Assembly: GCF_001545075.1 (NCBI RefSeq) | Contig: NZ_FCOB02000007.1 | Location: forward strand, 1 to 64,000 | Reading direction: 5' to 3' | DNA length: 64,000 nucleotides | From: Caballeronia ptereochthonis | GTDB lineage: Bacteria; Pseudomonadota; Gammaproteobacteria; Burkholderiales; Burkholderiaceae | Shown here: in pieces, positions 1 to 8,305 of the stretch | Numbering within the stretch: position 1 is the stretch's first letter | How the letters are laid out: each line of letters begins with the position of its first letter | Notes under the pieces: model-generated | Databases searched by the model: none | The model's input: the letters and a program-made list of their open reading frames with translations, nothing else | What the model was told of the DNA's origin: nothing | Translations under genes and position numbers: made by a program

Positions 1-2
1 GG

Positions 3-503
3 CGTGTGTGGCGCGGGGTCGGGCGCGGCACTTATCTGGGCGCGCGTCCGTTGAAGTTTTCGGCGTCGCTACGCAGCTTGCGCGCCGGTTCGAGTCCGGC
101 TGATATCGCGGAGATGCGGCTCGTGCTCGAACCTGCGTTCGTCGAGCTGGCGACGCGCAAGGCGAGCCCCGACGACCTCGCGGAACTGGAGAAATGCGCC
201 AGGCGCAACGCCATGGCGAATGACGACGACGAATGGCAGCAGTGGGATCACCGCTTTCATCTGCTGATCGCGCAGGCCACGCGCAACCCGGCGATCATCG
301 CGCTGATGGAGGTGGTCAACGGCATGCGCATGAAGCCGAATCTGCGCGAAAAGACCGCCGATCAGGAAACGCGGCGGCATTTCGCCGAGCAGCATCAGGC
401 CGTTGTGAAGGCGATGGTCGAGCGCGACGGCGCAACGGCGGCAGCGTGCATGCGCGACCATCTGCTGAACGTGCAATGGCGGATGCCGTCGAAGCCGCCC
501 TGA
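3..503 (+). CDS. GntR family regulator, FadR/FCD subfamily (5' end outside window)
   Basis: This is a DNA-binding transcription regulator of the FadR subgroup, which senses small organic acids through its C-terminal FCD domain. The visible part opens with GVGRGTYLG, the usual tail of the GntR winged helix, so most of the DNA-binding domain lies outside the window. The FCD helical bundle follows, with the usual metal/ligand pattern: Asp in the DHRFH segment, a His in EQHQAV and a His in MRDHLLN. The frame is open to the window edge. The gene converges on the carboxylate transporter gene, whose stop lies about 100 bases away, so it may regulate that island, but this is inferred from position only. 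Confidence 0.85.
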   Translation, partial: RVWRGVGRGTYLGARPLKFSASLRSLRAGSSPADIAEMRLVLEPAFVELATRKASPDDLAELEKCARRNAMANDDDEWQQWDHRFHLLIAQATRNPAIIALMEVVNGMRMKPNLREKTADQETRRHFAEQHQAVVKAMVERDGATAAACMRDHLLNVQWRMPSKPP

Positions 504-602
504 GTTTGCGCGCGTGGTCGCGCATGCGCCGCATCGACGCGATCATCGGCATGCCGGAACGGATGAACGCGGCGCGGCGCGGCGAGTGAGGGAGGCCAGT
601 AC

Positions 603-1940
603 TCAGCGCAGCCATGCGAAGGCCGCGAGGGCGGCCATTACCGTGATCGCGCCGCCGATGCGCGTCGCGATCTGCGCGAACGGCATCAGCTCCATGCGGT
701 TGGCGGCGGTCAGAATGGCCACATCTCCGGTGCCGCCAAGCCCGCTGTGCGTCGCGTTGACGATGGCCGCCTCGACCGGATGCATGCCCGTCCAGCGCGC
801 GACGAAGAAGCCCGTCAACGTGAGCGTAAGCACGGTCGACACGGCCGTTACGATGTTGACCCAGTGGAACGCGGTGACGATCTCGCCCCACGGCGTCATC
901 GCGACGCTGATCGCGAACATCAGCGGATAAGTGACGGCAGTCGAGAAGAAGCCGTACATGAAGCGCGCCCCGCCTCGCACGCGCGGCGACACGACCTGGA
1001 AGAACTGCGCGGCGACGACCAGCACGAGCATCACGACGGGCGCGGGCCAGTCGAAATACTGGTGGCTCAGCACGCCCAGCAGATAGAGCGCGACGGCCGT
1101 CGCCCCTGCCGCCGCGACGGAGCTCACGTCGAATTCGAACGAAGCGCCTTTCGAGTCGGCGACCTCGTCGCCGCCTTCGGCGATGGTGAGCCGCCCGTTG
1201 CCCGTGAGACGCGGGCGGCGCGCGCCGAGATAGTTGAGCAACCCCGCGCAGCAGATCGCCGCTATGTTGCCGAGCATCACGGCCGAAAGCACCTGCGCGA
1301 AAAGCGGTCCCTGTTCGGCGCCGAGAATCTGCGCATAGCCGGCTGACAGCGGCAGTGCGCCTTCGCCGACGCCGCCCGCCATGATCGGCACGACGACCAT
1401 GAAAAGTGCGTGCTTCATGTCGAGGCCGAGCGCCGTGCCGAGCGCGGTTCCCACGATAGCCGCCGCCACCGATCCGCTCGCGACCGGAATGAAGATGCGC
1501 ACGAAGCCCTTCACGAGCGTCTGCCGATCCATGCTCAGCACACTGCCGACGATGATCGCCGCGATGAAGAGGTAGAGGAAGTTCGACTGCTTCGTGAACG
1601 TCGTCACGGCCTTCGTAATCGGCGCGGGCATCAGCTTGTAGTAGACCAGCATCGACGGGATGAAGGCCGCGAAGATCGACGTCGCGCCGATGTGGCGTAT
1701 CCACGGAATGCGCTTTGCGAGCTCGGCGCAGGTGAAGCCGCCGACCGTCACCAGTGCGATGCCCGTCGGCAGATCGGAGGCGAGCGCGCCGTGAGCGCTC
1801 ATCGCGGCGAGCACGGCGATCAGCACCAGATAAACGGGCAACGGCAGCGCGCCGATGCGCACGTCGAACACGCGCCACCAGCGCTCTTTAAGGCTCATGC
1901 TTTCACGGGGCTGCAGAGATTGTGTCGTCGTGGACTTCAT
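603..1940 (-). CDS. 2-hydroxycarboxylate transporter family (CitS/CCS-like) symporter
   Basis: This is an integral membrane symporter of the 2HCT family (citrate, malate or lactate with Na+ or H+). The protein has many hydrophobic segments and both hallmark GGxG re-entrant-loop motifs, GGVGEG near residue 190 and GLGGTGD near residue 400. About 445 residues is normal for the family. I chose the ATG at 1940 because CGGAGA sits seven bases before it; an in-frame ATG at 1958 has no good ribosome site. It is the last gene of the minus-strand island and follows the AtoE-like transporter by 24 bases. The substrate is inferred: with a CoA-transferase and a CitE-like lyase in the same unit, a hydroxy acid such as malate or citramalate fits. 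Confidence 0.9.
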   Translation of the reverse strand: MKSTTTQSLQPRESMSLKERWWRVFDVRIGALPLPVYLVLIAVLAAMSAHGALASDLPTGIALVTVGGFTCAELAKRIPWIRHIGATSIFAAFIPSMLVYYKLMPAPITKAVTTFTKQSNFLYLFIAAIIVGSVLSMDRQTLVKGFVRIFIPVASGSVAAAIVGTALGTALGLDMKHALFMVVVPIMAGGVGEGALPLSAGYAQILGAEQGPLFAQVLSAVMLGNIAAICCAGLLNYLGARRPRLTGNGRLTIAEGGDEVADSKGASFEFDVSSVAAAGATAVALYLLGVLSHQYFDWPAPVVMLVLVVAAQFFQVVSPRVRGGARFMYGFFSTAVTYPLMFAISVAMTPWGEIVTAFHWVNIVTAVSTVLTLTLTGFFVARWTGMHPVEAAIVNATHSGLGGTGDVAILTAANRMELMPFAQIATRIGGAITVMAALAAFAWLR

Positions 1941-1964
1941 CGATTCGTCTCCGTTCATCGTGCT

Positions 1965-3341
1965 TCAGATGAAGATCAGCAAGGCGGCGCCATACACGAT
2001 CAAGCCGACCGCGAACGTCATCACCGTGAAGCCGAGCACGCGCTGCACGCCGACGCCCGCCATCGCGACGACGGGCGCGGCCCAGAACGGCTGCATCATG
2101 TTCGAGACCTGCTCGCCCATCGCGACGGCCATCGTCGTCGCGGGAACGGAGGCGTGCAGCGCGACGGCCGCGGGCACGACGAACGGCCCTTGCACGGCCC
2201 AGTGTCCGCCGCCGCTCGGAATGAAGAAGGTGACGATGAGCGAGCACACGTAGCTCCAGAACGGCAGCGTGTGCGCATTCGAGATCGCGATGAAGAAGTG
2301 CGAGATCACATCGGGCAGGCCGGTCGCGTCCATCATGCCCATGATGCCGCCATAGAGCGGATACTGAAGCATCATCGAGCCGGTTTGCTTCGCGGCGTTC
2401 TTGATGGCGTCCGCATACGCGAGCGGATAGCCATGCAGGATCACGCCCGCGATGAACATCACGAAGATGACCGCATTCACGCCTGAAAACGCGATGTGCC
2501 GGGACTGCCCACCGACGAAGACAAGCACGATCAGCGCGATGCCGGCCGCGCCGATGAACGCGCTGCCGATCCACGAATGCTCGATCCAGCGCGCGAAGCT
2601 CAGCTTGCCTTCGGGCTTCTTGCGAAGCGGCGCGTCCGGATGCTGTTCGGTGTCGAGCACGACGGCGTCTTCGTCGCGCGGCTTGAGCCAGGTGAGCACG
2701 AAGGGCATCGCGAAGAGCATCACGAGCGTCGGCACGAGATTGAAGCGCGTGAACACGGTTTCGCCGAATGGCAGCACCGCGCCCGTCAGCTTCTGCACGA
2801 CGTTCATCGAACTGCCCGGTGTCGACTGCGCGAGGGCGATGGAGCTCGAAATGCCGCTTGCCCACACGACCCAGCCCGAGAAGCCCGCCGCGACGATCCA
2901 CGCGAAATCCACGCGGATGCGTTTCGCCACTTCACGCGCGAGCAGCGCCGCGACGACGAGACCCATGCCCCAGTTGAAGAACGACGTCACCGCGACGAGC
3001 ACGAACGTGAGCGTGGCCGCCTGCGCAGGCGTGCGCGCGATCGACACGAGCGCCTTGAACATGCGCTGCACGGGCGGCGCGTGTGCGAACGCGTGGCCCG
3101 TGACGAGCACGAGCGTGATCTGGAACGCGAACGTGAAGATGTCGAAGAAGCCCTTGTACCAGCCGCCGATCATCTTCGGCACGGACGCGTGCGGCGCGAA
3201 GATCAGCGACAGCGCCGCGACGATCGCGGTGATCAGGATCGCGAGCACGAACGGATCGGGAATGGTGCGCTCGAAGAGCCGGATGGTTGCTTCGGTGAAG
3301 CGTGTCTTGCGCACGGGTGACGGCGCGGTGGCGGATTTCAT
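1965..3341 (-). CDS. short-chain fatty acid transporter, AtoE family
   Basis: This is a polytopic inner-membrane transporter of the AtoE/short-chain fatty acid family. The start MKSATAPSP has a well-placed AGGAGA. The sequence contains the family core around FFNWGMGLVVAALLARE and a late conserved PSGGGHWAVQGP segment; 458 residues is the usual length. It lies between the amidohydrolase and the 2HCT transporter in one transcription direction, so the island carries two unrelated carboxylate permeases. The family is known for acetoacetate and short fatty acids. The real substrate here could be another small carboxylate linked to the CoA-transferase in the same operon. Confidence 0.9.
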   Translation of the reverse strand: MKSATAPSPVRKTRFTEATIRLFERTIPDPFVLAILITAIVAALSLIFAPHASVPKMIGGWYKGFFDIFTFAFQITLVLVTGHAFAHAPPVQRMFKALVSIARTPAQAATLTFVLVAVTSFFNWGMGLVVAALLAREVAKRIRVDFAWIVAAGFSGWVVWASGISSSIALAQSTPGSSMNVVQKLTGAVLPFGETVFTRFNLVPTLVMLFAMPFVLTWLKPRDEDAVVLDTEQHPDAPLRKKPEGKLSFARWIEHSWIGSAFIGAAGIALIVLVFVGGQSRHIAFSGVNAVIFVMFIAGVILHGYPLAYADAIKNAAKQTGSMMLQYPLYGGIMGMMDATGLPDVISHFFIAISNAHTLPFWSYVCSLIVTFFIPSGGGHWAVQGPFVVPAAVALHASVPATTMAVAMGEQVSNMMQPFWAAPVVAMAGVGVQRVLGFTVMTFAVGLIVYGAALLIFI

Positions 3342-3368
3342 GCTGTGTCTCCTGAGGTATTTGTTCTT

Positions 3369-4178
3369 TTAGATCGCGAAGCCGTACAGCATGGCGGGAT
3401 TCGTGACGAGGATGCGCTCGCGGGTCGCTTCGTCGTCGACCCATTCGGAGAGCAGGTCGATCAGGAATACGTCGTCGGGCTTGTGCGTCTCCGTCACGTG
3501 CGGCCAGTCGCTGCCCCACACGAGGCGTTCGGGCACGGCCTGAACCCATGCGCGCGCCATCGGCGCGATGTCGGCGTAGCGGTGTTCGAGACCGACCGCC
3601 GAGTCCAGATAGGGGCCGGAGAGCTTGATCCACGCGCGGCCCGCATCCGCGAGACTGCGCACGATATCGAATGCCGCGTGATGCACGCCGTCCTTCGACG
3701 GCAGGCGCGCACGATGGTCGAAGACCATCGGCGCGGGCAGACGTCGCAGCATCGCTTCATGCTCGACGATCTGCTCCGCGGTCCAGTGCAGTTGCACATG
3801 CCAGCCGAGTTCCGCGACGCGCCGCGCGAGCGGCTCGACCATATCGAAGCCGACCGCCGCGTTCTTCGCCGTGTAAAGCGTGAAGCGGATGCCGCGAATG
3901 CCGCCCTGGTCCAGCGCGGCGAGCTCATCGTCGGTGACATCGGGATTGAGCACCGCGATGCCACGCGCATTGCCGATGCCGAACTGGCGAATGGCATCGA
4001 CGGTGACGGCGTTGTCCGTGCCGTAGACGCGCGGCGTGACGATCACCACGCGCTGCGTGCCGATGCGCGTCTGCACCTTGCGATATGCGGCGACATCGTC
4101 GTTGTCGACGAAGCCTTGCGGGCGCGGTTGCTTCAGGAATGCGCGGTCATGGATATGGATGTGGGAATCGCATTTCAT
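3369..4178 (-). CDS. amidohydrolase (PDC-lactonase / galactarolactone-isomerase type)
   Basis: This is a TIM-barrel hydrolase of the amidohydrolase_2 family. The metal-site motifs are visible: DSHIHIHD at the N-terminus, a His in QLHWTAE, FDHRAR, and WGSDWPH near the C-terminus carrying the catalytic Asp. The 269-residue size matches 2-pyrone-4,6-dicarboxylate lactonases (LigI) and D-galactarolactone isomerases, which act on lactones of di- and tricarboxylic acids. It sits between the CoA-transferase and the transporters. I infer that it opens or isomerises a lactone form of the imported acid; the exact reaction cannot be read from the sequence. Confidence 0.85.
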   Translation of the reverse strand: MKCDSHIHIHDRAFLKQPRPQGFVDNDDVAAYRKVQTRIGTQRVVIVTPRVYGTDNAVTVDAIRQFGIGNARGIAVLNPDVTDDELAALDQGGIRGIRFTLYTAKNAAVGFDMVEPLARRVAELGWHVQLHWTAEQIVEHEAMLRRLPAPMVFDHRARLPSKDGVHHAAFDIVRSLADAGRAWIKLSGPYLDSAVGLEHRYADIAPMARAWVQAVPERLVWGSDWPHVTETHKPDDVFLIDLLSEWVDDEATRERILVTNPAMLYGFAI

Positions 4179-4217
4179 CGCGATGTGTCTCCGAGTTTCT
4201 TATGTCGTCGCACGGGT

Positions 4218-5408
4218 TCAGAGCACCGCGCGCTTCGCACGCAACGCTTCGATCCGTTCATCGCTCAGGCCGGCCTCGCGCAGCAAGGCATCGCTGTGCT
4301 CGCCGAATGCGGGCGCCGCGAACGGCTCGGGCAGGGGCGTCGCGCCGAAGCGCACCGGATGCTTGAAGCCGCGATACGCGCCCACCCCGGGGTAATCGAA
4401 GCGCGCGACCATGTCCTCGGCGAGCACTTGCGGATCGTCGAACATGTCTTCGACACTGCGCGCGGCGGCGCAGGGCACGGCGTCGCCGAAAAGCGCTTCC
4501 CATTCCAGCGCGGTGCGTTGCGCGAGCGCCGCGTGGAGCTTCGGCACGATCTCGTCGCGATGGATCGCGCGCTTGCGAACGGTGTCGTAACGCTCGTCGC
4601 CGGCGAGCGCTTCGAGGCCCGTCAGCTCGCAGAGCGATTTCCAGAAGTGCGGGGTATTCGCGGAGAGATACAGATAGCCTTCCCGCGTTGGATGGATGCC
4701 CGTGATGCCGCCCGAACGCATGTCGCGGCCGACGTCCTTCGGTTCGCTGTCGGCCCAGATCATGCGCGCGGATTGCATCGTGAGCGCGCTGCGCAGCAGC
4801 GACACGCCGACGTACTGCCCGTCGCCGCTCTTCTCGCGCGCGAACAGCGCCGACGACACGCTCGACGCAACCAGCGCCGCCGCGTAGTAGTCGACGACCG
4901 AGCCATACAGCACTTCAGGAGGCCCATCGGCGGGGCCTTGCAGCGTGCACATCCCGGTCATCGTTTGCAGCACCTGGTCGTAGCCGGCCTTGTCCCTGCT
5001 CGGACCGGTTTCGCCGTAACCCGTCACCGCGCAATAGACGAGACGCGGGTTGATCTCACGCAGCTGCTCGTACGCGATGCCGAGCCGCGCCGGCACGCTC
5101 GGACGAAAGTTATGCACGAGCACATCGGCCTCTTTCACGAGCGAGAGCAGCACGTCGAGCGCTTCCGGCTGCTTCAGATCGAGCACGAGCCCGCGCTTGC
5201 CGCGATTCACGCCGAGAAAGGCGCGGCTTTCCGCTTCGAGCGTCGATGGATACTTGCGCAGATTGTCGCCCGCGGGCGGCTCGATCTTGATGACTTCGGC
5301 GCCCTGATCCGCGAGCAGCGTGCAGCCGTAAGGCCCCGCGATATACGCGCTCAGATCGAGCACGCGCACGCCGGAAAGCGGACCGCCTCGCCCAACGTTC
5401 TGTTCCAT
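4218..5408 (-). CDS. CaiB/BaiF family III CoA-transferase
   Basis: This cytoplasmic enzyme moves CoA from a donor thioester onto a carboxylic acid. Family III features are visible: VLDLSAYIAGPYG near the N-terminus, the KIEPPAGDNLR segment, the LDLKQPEALDVL block and NFRPSVPARLGI. I chose the ATG at 5408 because AAGGAGAAGG precedes it; the frame stays open upstream into the lyase gene but looks non-coding there. At 396 residues it is normal length. The CitE-like lyase gene stops 16 bases upstream, so the two are transcribed together, suggesting activation of a hydroxy acid followed by cleavage of its CoA ester. The substrate is unknown. Confidence 0.9.
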   Translation of the reverse strand: MEQNVGRGGPLSGVRVLDLSAYIAGPYGCTLLADQGAEVIKIEPPAGDNLRKYPSTLEAESRAFLGVNRGKRGLVLDLKQPEALDVLLSLVKEADVLVHNFRPSVPARLGIAYEQLREINPRLVYCAVTGYGETGPSRDKAGYDQVLQTMTGMCTLQGPADGPPEVLYGSVVDYYAAALVASSVSSALFAREKSGDGQYVGVSLLRSALTMQSARMIWADSEPKDVGRDMRSGGITGIHPTREGYLYLSANTPHFWKSLCELTGLEALAGDERYDTVRKRAIHRDEIVPKLHAALAQRTALEWEALFGDAVPCAAARSVEDMFDDPQVLAEDMVARFDYPGVGAYRGFKHPVRFGATPLPEPFAAPAFGEHSDALLREAGLSDERIEALRAKRAVL

Positions 5409-5424
5409 GAAACCTTCTCCTTCT

Positions 5425-6318
5425 TCAAATTCCGGCGGCCACGCGCTGCTCTTGCGAGAGCAGGCCGAGGCGCGCCGCATCCCGCACGAGCGCGCGCGCA
5501 CGCTCGACGAATGGCGGATCGATCATCTTCCCGTCCACGACATAGGCGCCGATGCCTCGTTCATCCGCCGCGCGCGCCGCCTCGATGACGCGCACCGCAT
5601 GCGCGACGTCTTCATCCGAAGGGCGGAACACGTCGTTGGCAATCGCGATCTGGCTCGGATGAATGCAGCTCTTGCCGATGAAGCCGAATGCGCGCGCCAT
5701 CTCCGCTTCGGCACGAAAGCCGTCGATGTCCTTGATGCTGGCGAACGCGGTGTCGTAGGCGAACACGTTCGCTTCGCCCGCCGCGATGCGCAGCGTGAAC
5801 ATCGCCTGGGCAATCGCGGCCGTTTCGCGACGCGCGATCGAAAGCGGCTCGAACAGATCGCCGAGACCGAGCTGCAGGCCCGCGACACGCGGATGGGCGT
5901 GCGCCAACTCGGCGGCCATGCGCAACGCGCGCGGCGATTCGACATTGAGCAGGAGCCCGATCGGCGCGGTGACGCCGTTCGCGCGCTCGGCGGCTTCGAG
6001 CGCCTGGGCGGCGGCGCGCACGTCGTCGGGATGCTCGGGTTTCGGCAGATTGACGAGCGACACGCCGTTGCGCGCGACGGCATCGATATCGGCGGCGAAA
6101 TGCGGCGTCGACAGCGCGTTGACGCGCACGATCAGCGTCTTGTCGCTGGCGAGCGCGTCGTCGGTGGCGAGCAGCGCGCGAAGGTCGGCGCGCGCCTGCG
6201 GCTTGCGTTCGGGCGCGACCGCATCTTCAAGATCGAACGAAAGGGCGTCCGCGGCGCTCGCGAGCGCCTTGGCGAAGAGTTCCGGGCGCGATGCCGGCAC
6301 GAAGAGCTTGCTTCTCAT
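5425..6318 (-). CDS. CitE-like / HpcH-HpaI family CoA-ester lyase
   Basis: This is a (beta/alpha)8 lyase related to citrate lyase beta subunit, malyl-CoA lyase and citramalyl-CoA lyase. Family motifs are SKLFVPASRPE, SFDLEDAV, RVNALST and GKSCIHPSQ; the acidic metal ligand lies in LNVESPRAL. AAGGGAG precedes the ATG. It is the first gene of the minus-strand island, and there is no hydratase of the itaconate pathway (Ich-like) beside it. With the adjacent CoA-transferase the simplest inferred route is hydroxy acid to CoA ester to acetyl-CoA plus an oxo acid, as for citramalate or malate. Confidence 0.88.
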   Translation of the reverse strand: MRSKLFVPASRPELFAKALASAADALSFDLEDAVAPERKPQARADLRALLATDDALASDKTLIVRVNALSTPHFAADIDAVARNGVSLVNLPKPEHPDDVRAAAQALEAAERANGVTAPIGLLLNVESPRALRMAAELAHAHPRVAGLQLGLGDLFEPLSIARRETAAIAQAMFTLRIAAGEANVFAYDTAFASIKDIDGFRAEAEMARAFGFIGKSCIHPSQIAIANDVFRPSDEDVAHAVRVIEAARAADERGIGAYVVDGKMIDPPFVERARALVRDAARLGLLSQEQRVAAGI

Positions 6319-6366
6319 GCGTCTCCCTTCATTTTCGATATGCCGGCCAGTCTACGGATGCCGATG

Positions 6367-6399
6367 TTTTAGATAAACTATCCGTGTCTATCTTTAAAA
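6367..6399. promoter_or_regulatory. probable LysR operator, AGATA-N13-TATCT dyad
   Basis: An interrupted inverted repeat, AGATA (6371-6375) and TATCT (6389-6393), with flanking TTTT and AAAA, lies between the divergent lyase and LysR genes. The AT-rich dyad contrasts with the GC-rich surroundings and is placed where a LysR protein would bind to control both directions. The heptamer CTATCCG also occurs twice nearby (6378-6384 and 6410-6416). Confidence 0.55.
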
Positions 6400-6416
6400 G
6401 AAAGCAAATCTATCCG

Positions 6417-7328
6417 ATGGATACGGCATTTCTCGCCAGTCTGCTGCTCGTCGTCGATACCGGCTCGATGGCGGAAGCCGCGCGGCGCGTGGGCGTGACG
6501 CCGGCGGCGATTGCGCAGCAGATGTCGGCGCTCGAGCGCGAGCTGGGCGTCACGCTCCTGGTGCGCGCCGGGCGCACGGTGATTCCAACCGAGGCGGGGC
6601 ATCGCGTGATCGAGCGGGCGCGCGGCCTCGTCGCCGATTTCGCCGATCTGAAAGCGCACGCGCTCGAAGGCGAGGCGGCGGGCGAATTGCGCATCGGCAC
6701 GATCACGACGGCGCTGCTGAGCCTTCTGCCCGATGTGCTCGCCAATTTCGCGCGCTCGTTTCCGCGCGCGAAGGTGCTGATTCGGGCGGGCACGTCGATG
6801 GAGCTGTACGACACGCTGCAGCGCGGCGATCTCGACGTCGCGATCTGTCTGCACCCGGCGTTCGCGCTGCCGAAGGCGTACGACTGGCATTTGCTGCGCG
6901 AGGAGCCGCTCGTCGTGCTCGCGCCGGCACGGCTCGCGAAGGACGACCCGCACGAGCTGCTGCGGCGCGAGCCGTTCATCCGCTACGATCGCTCGCTCGG
7001 CGGCGGCAAGCAGGCGGATCAGTATCTGCGGGCGGCACGCATCGTGCCGCGCGAACTCTTCGAGCTGAACGCGCTGATGGCCATCGCGATGATGGTCGAT
7101 CGCGGACTCGGCGTGTCGCTCGTGCCGGATATCGTCTCGCCGATGACGGCCGCGCTTTCAGTCGCGCGCCTGCCGCTGCCGATTCCGACCGAGCCGCGCC
7201 GCTTCGGCGTGGTGTGGCAGCGGGCATCGCCACGGGCGCGCCTGATACATGGTTTGCTGAAGTGCGCGGATGAGGTGGTTGCGGCGAGTGCTGGGCTTCG
7301 CTTCGCCGATCCGCGCGATGACAAGTAA
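6417..7328 (+). CDS. LysR family transcription regulator
   Basis: This regulator has an N-terminal winged helix-turn-helix (DTGSMAEAARRVGVTPAAIA then LERELGVTLLVRAGR) and a periplasmic-binding-protein-like effector domain. About 303 residues is the family norm. The ATG at 6417 starts the conserved HTH directly; its ribosome site is weak. It is transcribed away from the lyase/CoA-transferase island across a 98-base gap that contains an AT-rich dyad, the classic arrangement for a LysR activator of the neighbouring operon. The inducer is presumably the imported acid or its CoA ester (inference). Confidence 0.92.
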   Translation: MDTAFLASLLLVVDTGSMAEAARRVGVTPAAIAQQMSALERELGVTLLVRAGRTVIPTEAGHRVIERARGLVADFADLKAHALEGEAAGELRIGTITTALLSLLPDVLANFARSFPRAKVLIRAGTSMELYDTLQRGDLDVAICLHPAFALPKAYDWHLLREEPLVVLAPARLAKDDPHELLRREPFIRYDRSLGGGKQADQYLRAARIVPRELFELNALMAIAMMVDRGLGVSLVPDIVSPMTAALSVARLPLPIPTEPRRFGVVWQRASPRARLIHGLLKCADEVVAASAGLRFADPRDDK

Positions 7329-7716
7329 TCCGCTCTTCGTTCATCGATCCGTGCCTCGTCCCGACGAACGCGCAGGCGCGAAAGCGGATCGCATCGCGGC
7401 GCCGCAGCCGCCGGAGGCAATGCGGCTCATGCCGTGTCCGGAGTCGCCGCGGCTCGATGTTAGTGACCGGCGCGGCGATATCTGCTTTTCGTGAACGGTC
7501 GAGAAATTGCGCACTGAGTAACCCCGGTAGCTACGCGGCATCGGGCTCGTGCCGAAGTGGCATCAGGTCGATGCGGACGTCAGCTGCGCGCTGTCCAGGC
7601 GCACGGACATCCCTATGTCGATGATTTACCAGCGGCTCGCGGGCGTGCGTCACCGCTTCCGATGCTTTGAACCGTCAGCGCGGGACGGCCTTCACCGGCG
7701 CGAGGCGGCCCGCGCT
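7329..7716. other. intergenic stretch, no gene recognised
   Basis: This is about 390 bases between two convergent genes (LysR and a minus-strand lipoprotein). Small open frames occur, but none shows a ribosome site with a recognisable protein. I saw no terminator-like hairpin or repeat. Confidence 0.5.
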
Positions 7717-8025
7717 TCAACCCGGCCGCGTCTGCTGGCATTCCGTTTGATACCAGCGGTCGACCAGCCGCTGCGCCGCGTGCAAATCATCGGGATAGTA
7801 AGGATCATAGAACGGCGACGGGTTGTAGCCGGCCTTCTGCAGCGCCGCCAGTTCGCTCATGTTGCGCTCGTGGGTGATGGGCGCGTTGCTTCTGAGCGCG
7901 GTGAGGTCGCGGCATTCCTGCAAGCTCAGATGCGTCGCGCCTTCGGGCATGGGGGCGGTGACGCAGCCGGCGAGCAGCAGCGCGCATGCGCAAATCATCG
8001 GATGAATGGTCGGCGGGTTCTTCAT
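7717..8025 (-). CDS. DUF4148-type small lipoprotein
   Basis: This is a 102-residue predicted lipoprotein: a short basic start, a hydrophobic segment and the lipobox LLLAGC. The mature part contains the ELAALQKAGYNPS and YYPDDLHAAQRL segments characteristic of DUF4148, a family abundant in Burkholderiaceae with no known function. The ATG at 8025 has AAGGAG in place. It is divergent from the chemoreceptor gene. It is likely anchored in the outer or inner membrane facing the periplasm. Confidence 0.8.
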   Translation of the reverse strand: MKNPPTIHPMICACALLLAGCVTAPMPEGATHLSLQECRDLTALRSNAPITHERNMSELAALQKAGYNPSPFYDPYYPDDLHAAQRLVDRWYQTECQQTRPG

Positions 8026-8239
8026 GTGGCGTCTCCTTCCGGTCACGGAACACACTCACGCCGCCGCGCGATGACGCAGGACACACAGGTCGATGCAGCG
8101 TTCACGTCGCCTATCATACGTCGCCCGATATGGATGAGCGGAACGTGCCGATGATCTGGGTGGGGGCATGAGACGGGGAACGGCAAGGGTGCAGCCACCG
8201 CTTTTCAAGGGGCCCGATCACGCCGCCGCCGATTTCCAT

Positions 8240-8266
8240 TAAAGCCGTGGACAAATTTGCCGATAG
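8240..8266 (+). promoter_or_regulatory. sigma-28 (FliA) type promoter for the chemoreceptor
   Basis: TAAAGCCG (8240-8247) and GCCGATAG (8259-8266) are separated by exactly 11 bases, matching the flagellar sigma factor consensus TAAAGTTT-N11-GCCGATAA. It ends 39 bases before the chemoreceptor ATG, so this receptor is probably expressed with the late flagellar regulon. Confidence 0.75.
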
Positions 8267-8305
8267 TTATACCAACCAGTTAATAAACACACCTTGCGGA
8301 CCCGC

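Noticed and set aside
3345-5588. Long plus-strand open frame across the amidohydrolase and CoA-transferase genes
   Set aside because: The composition is that of an antisense shadow (Arg/His-rich, no domains), while the minus-strand genes have clear motifs and ribosome sites.
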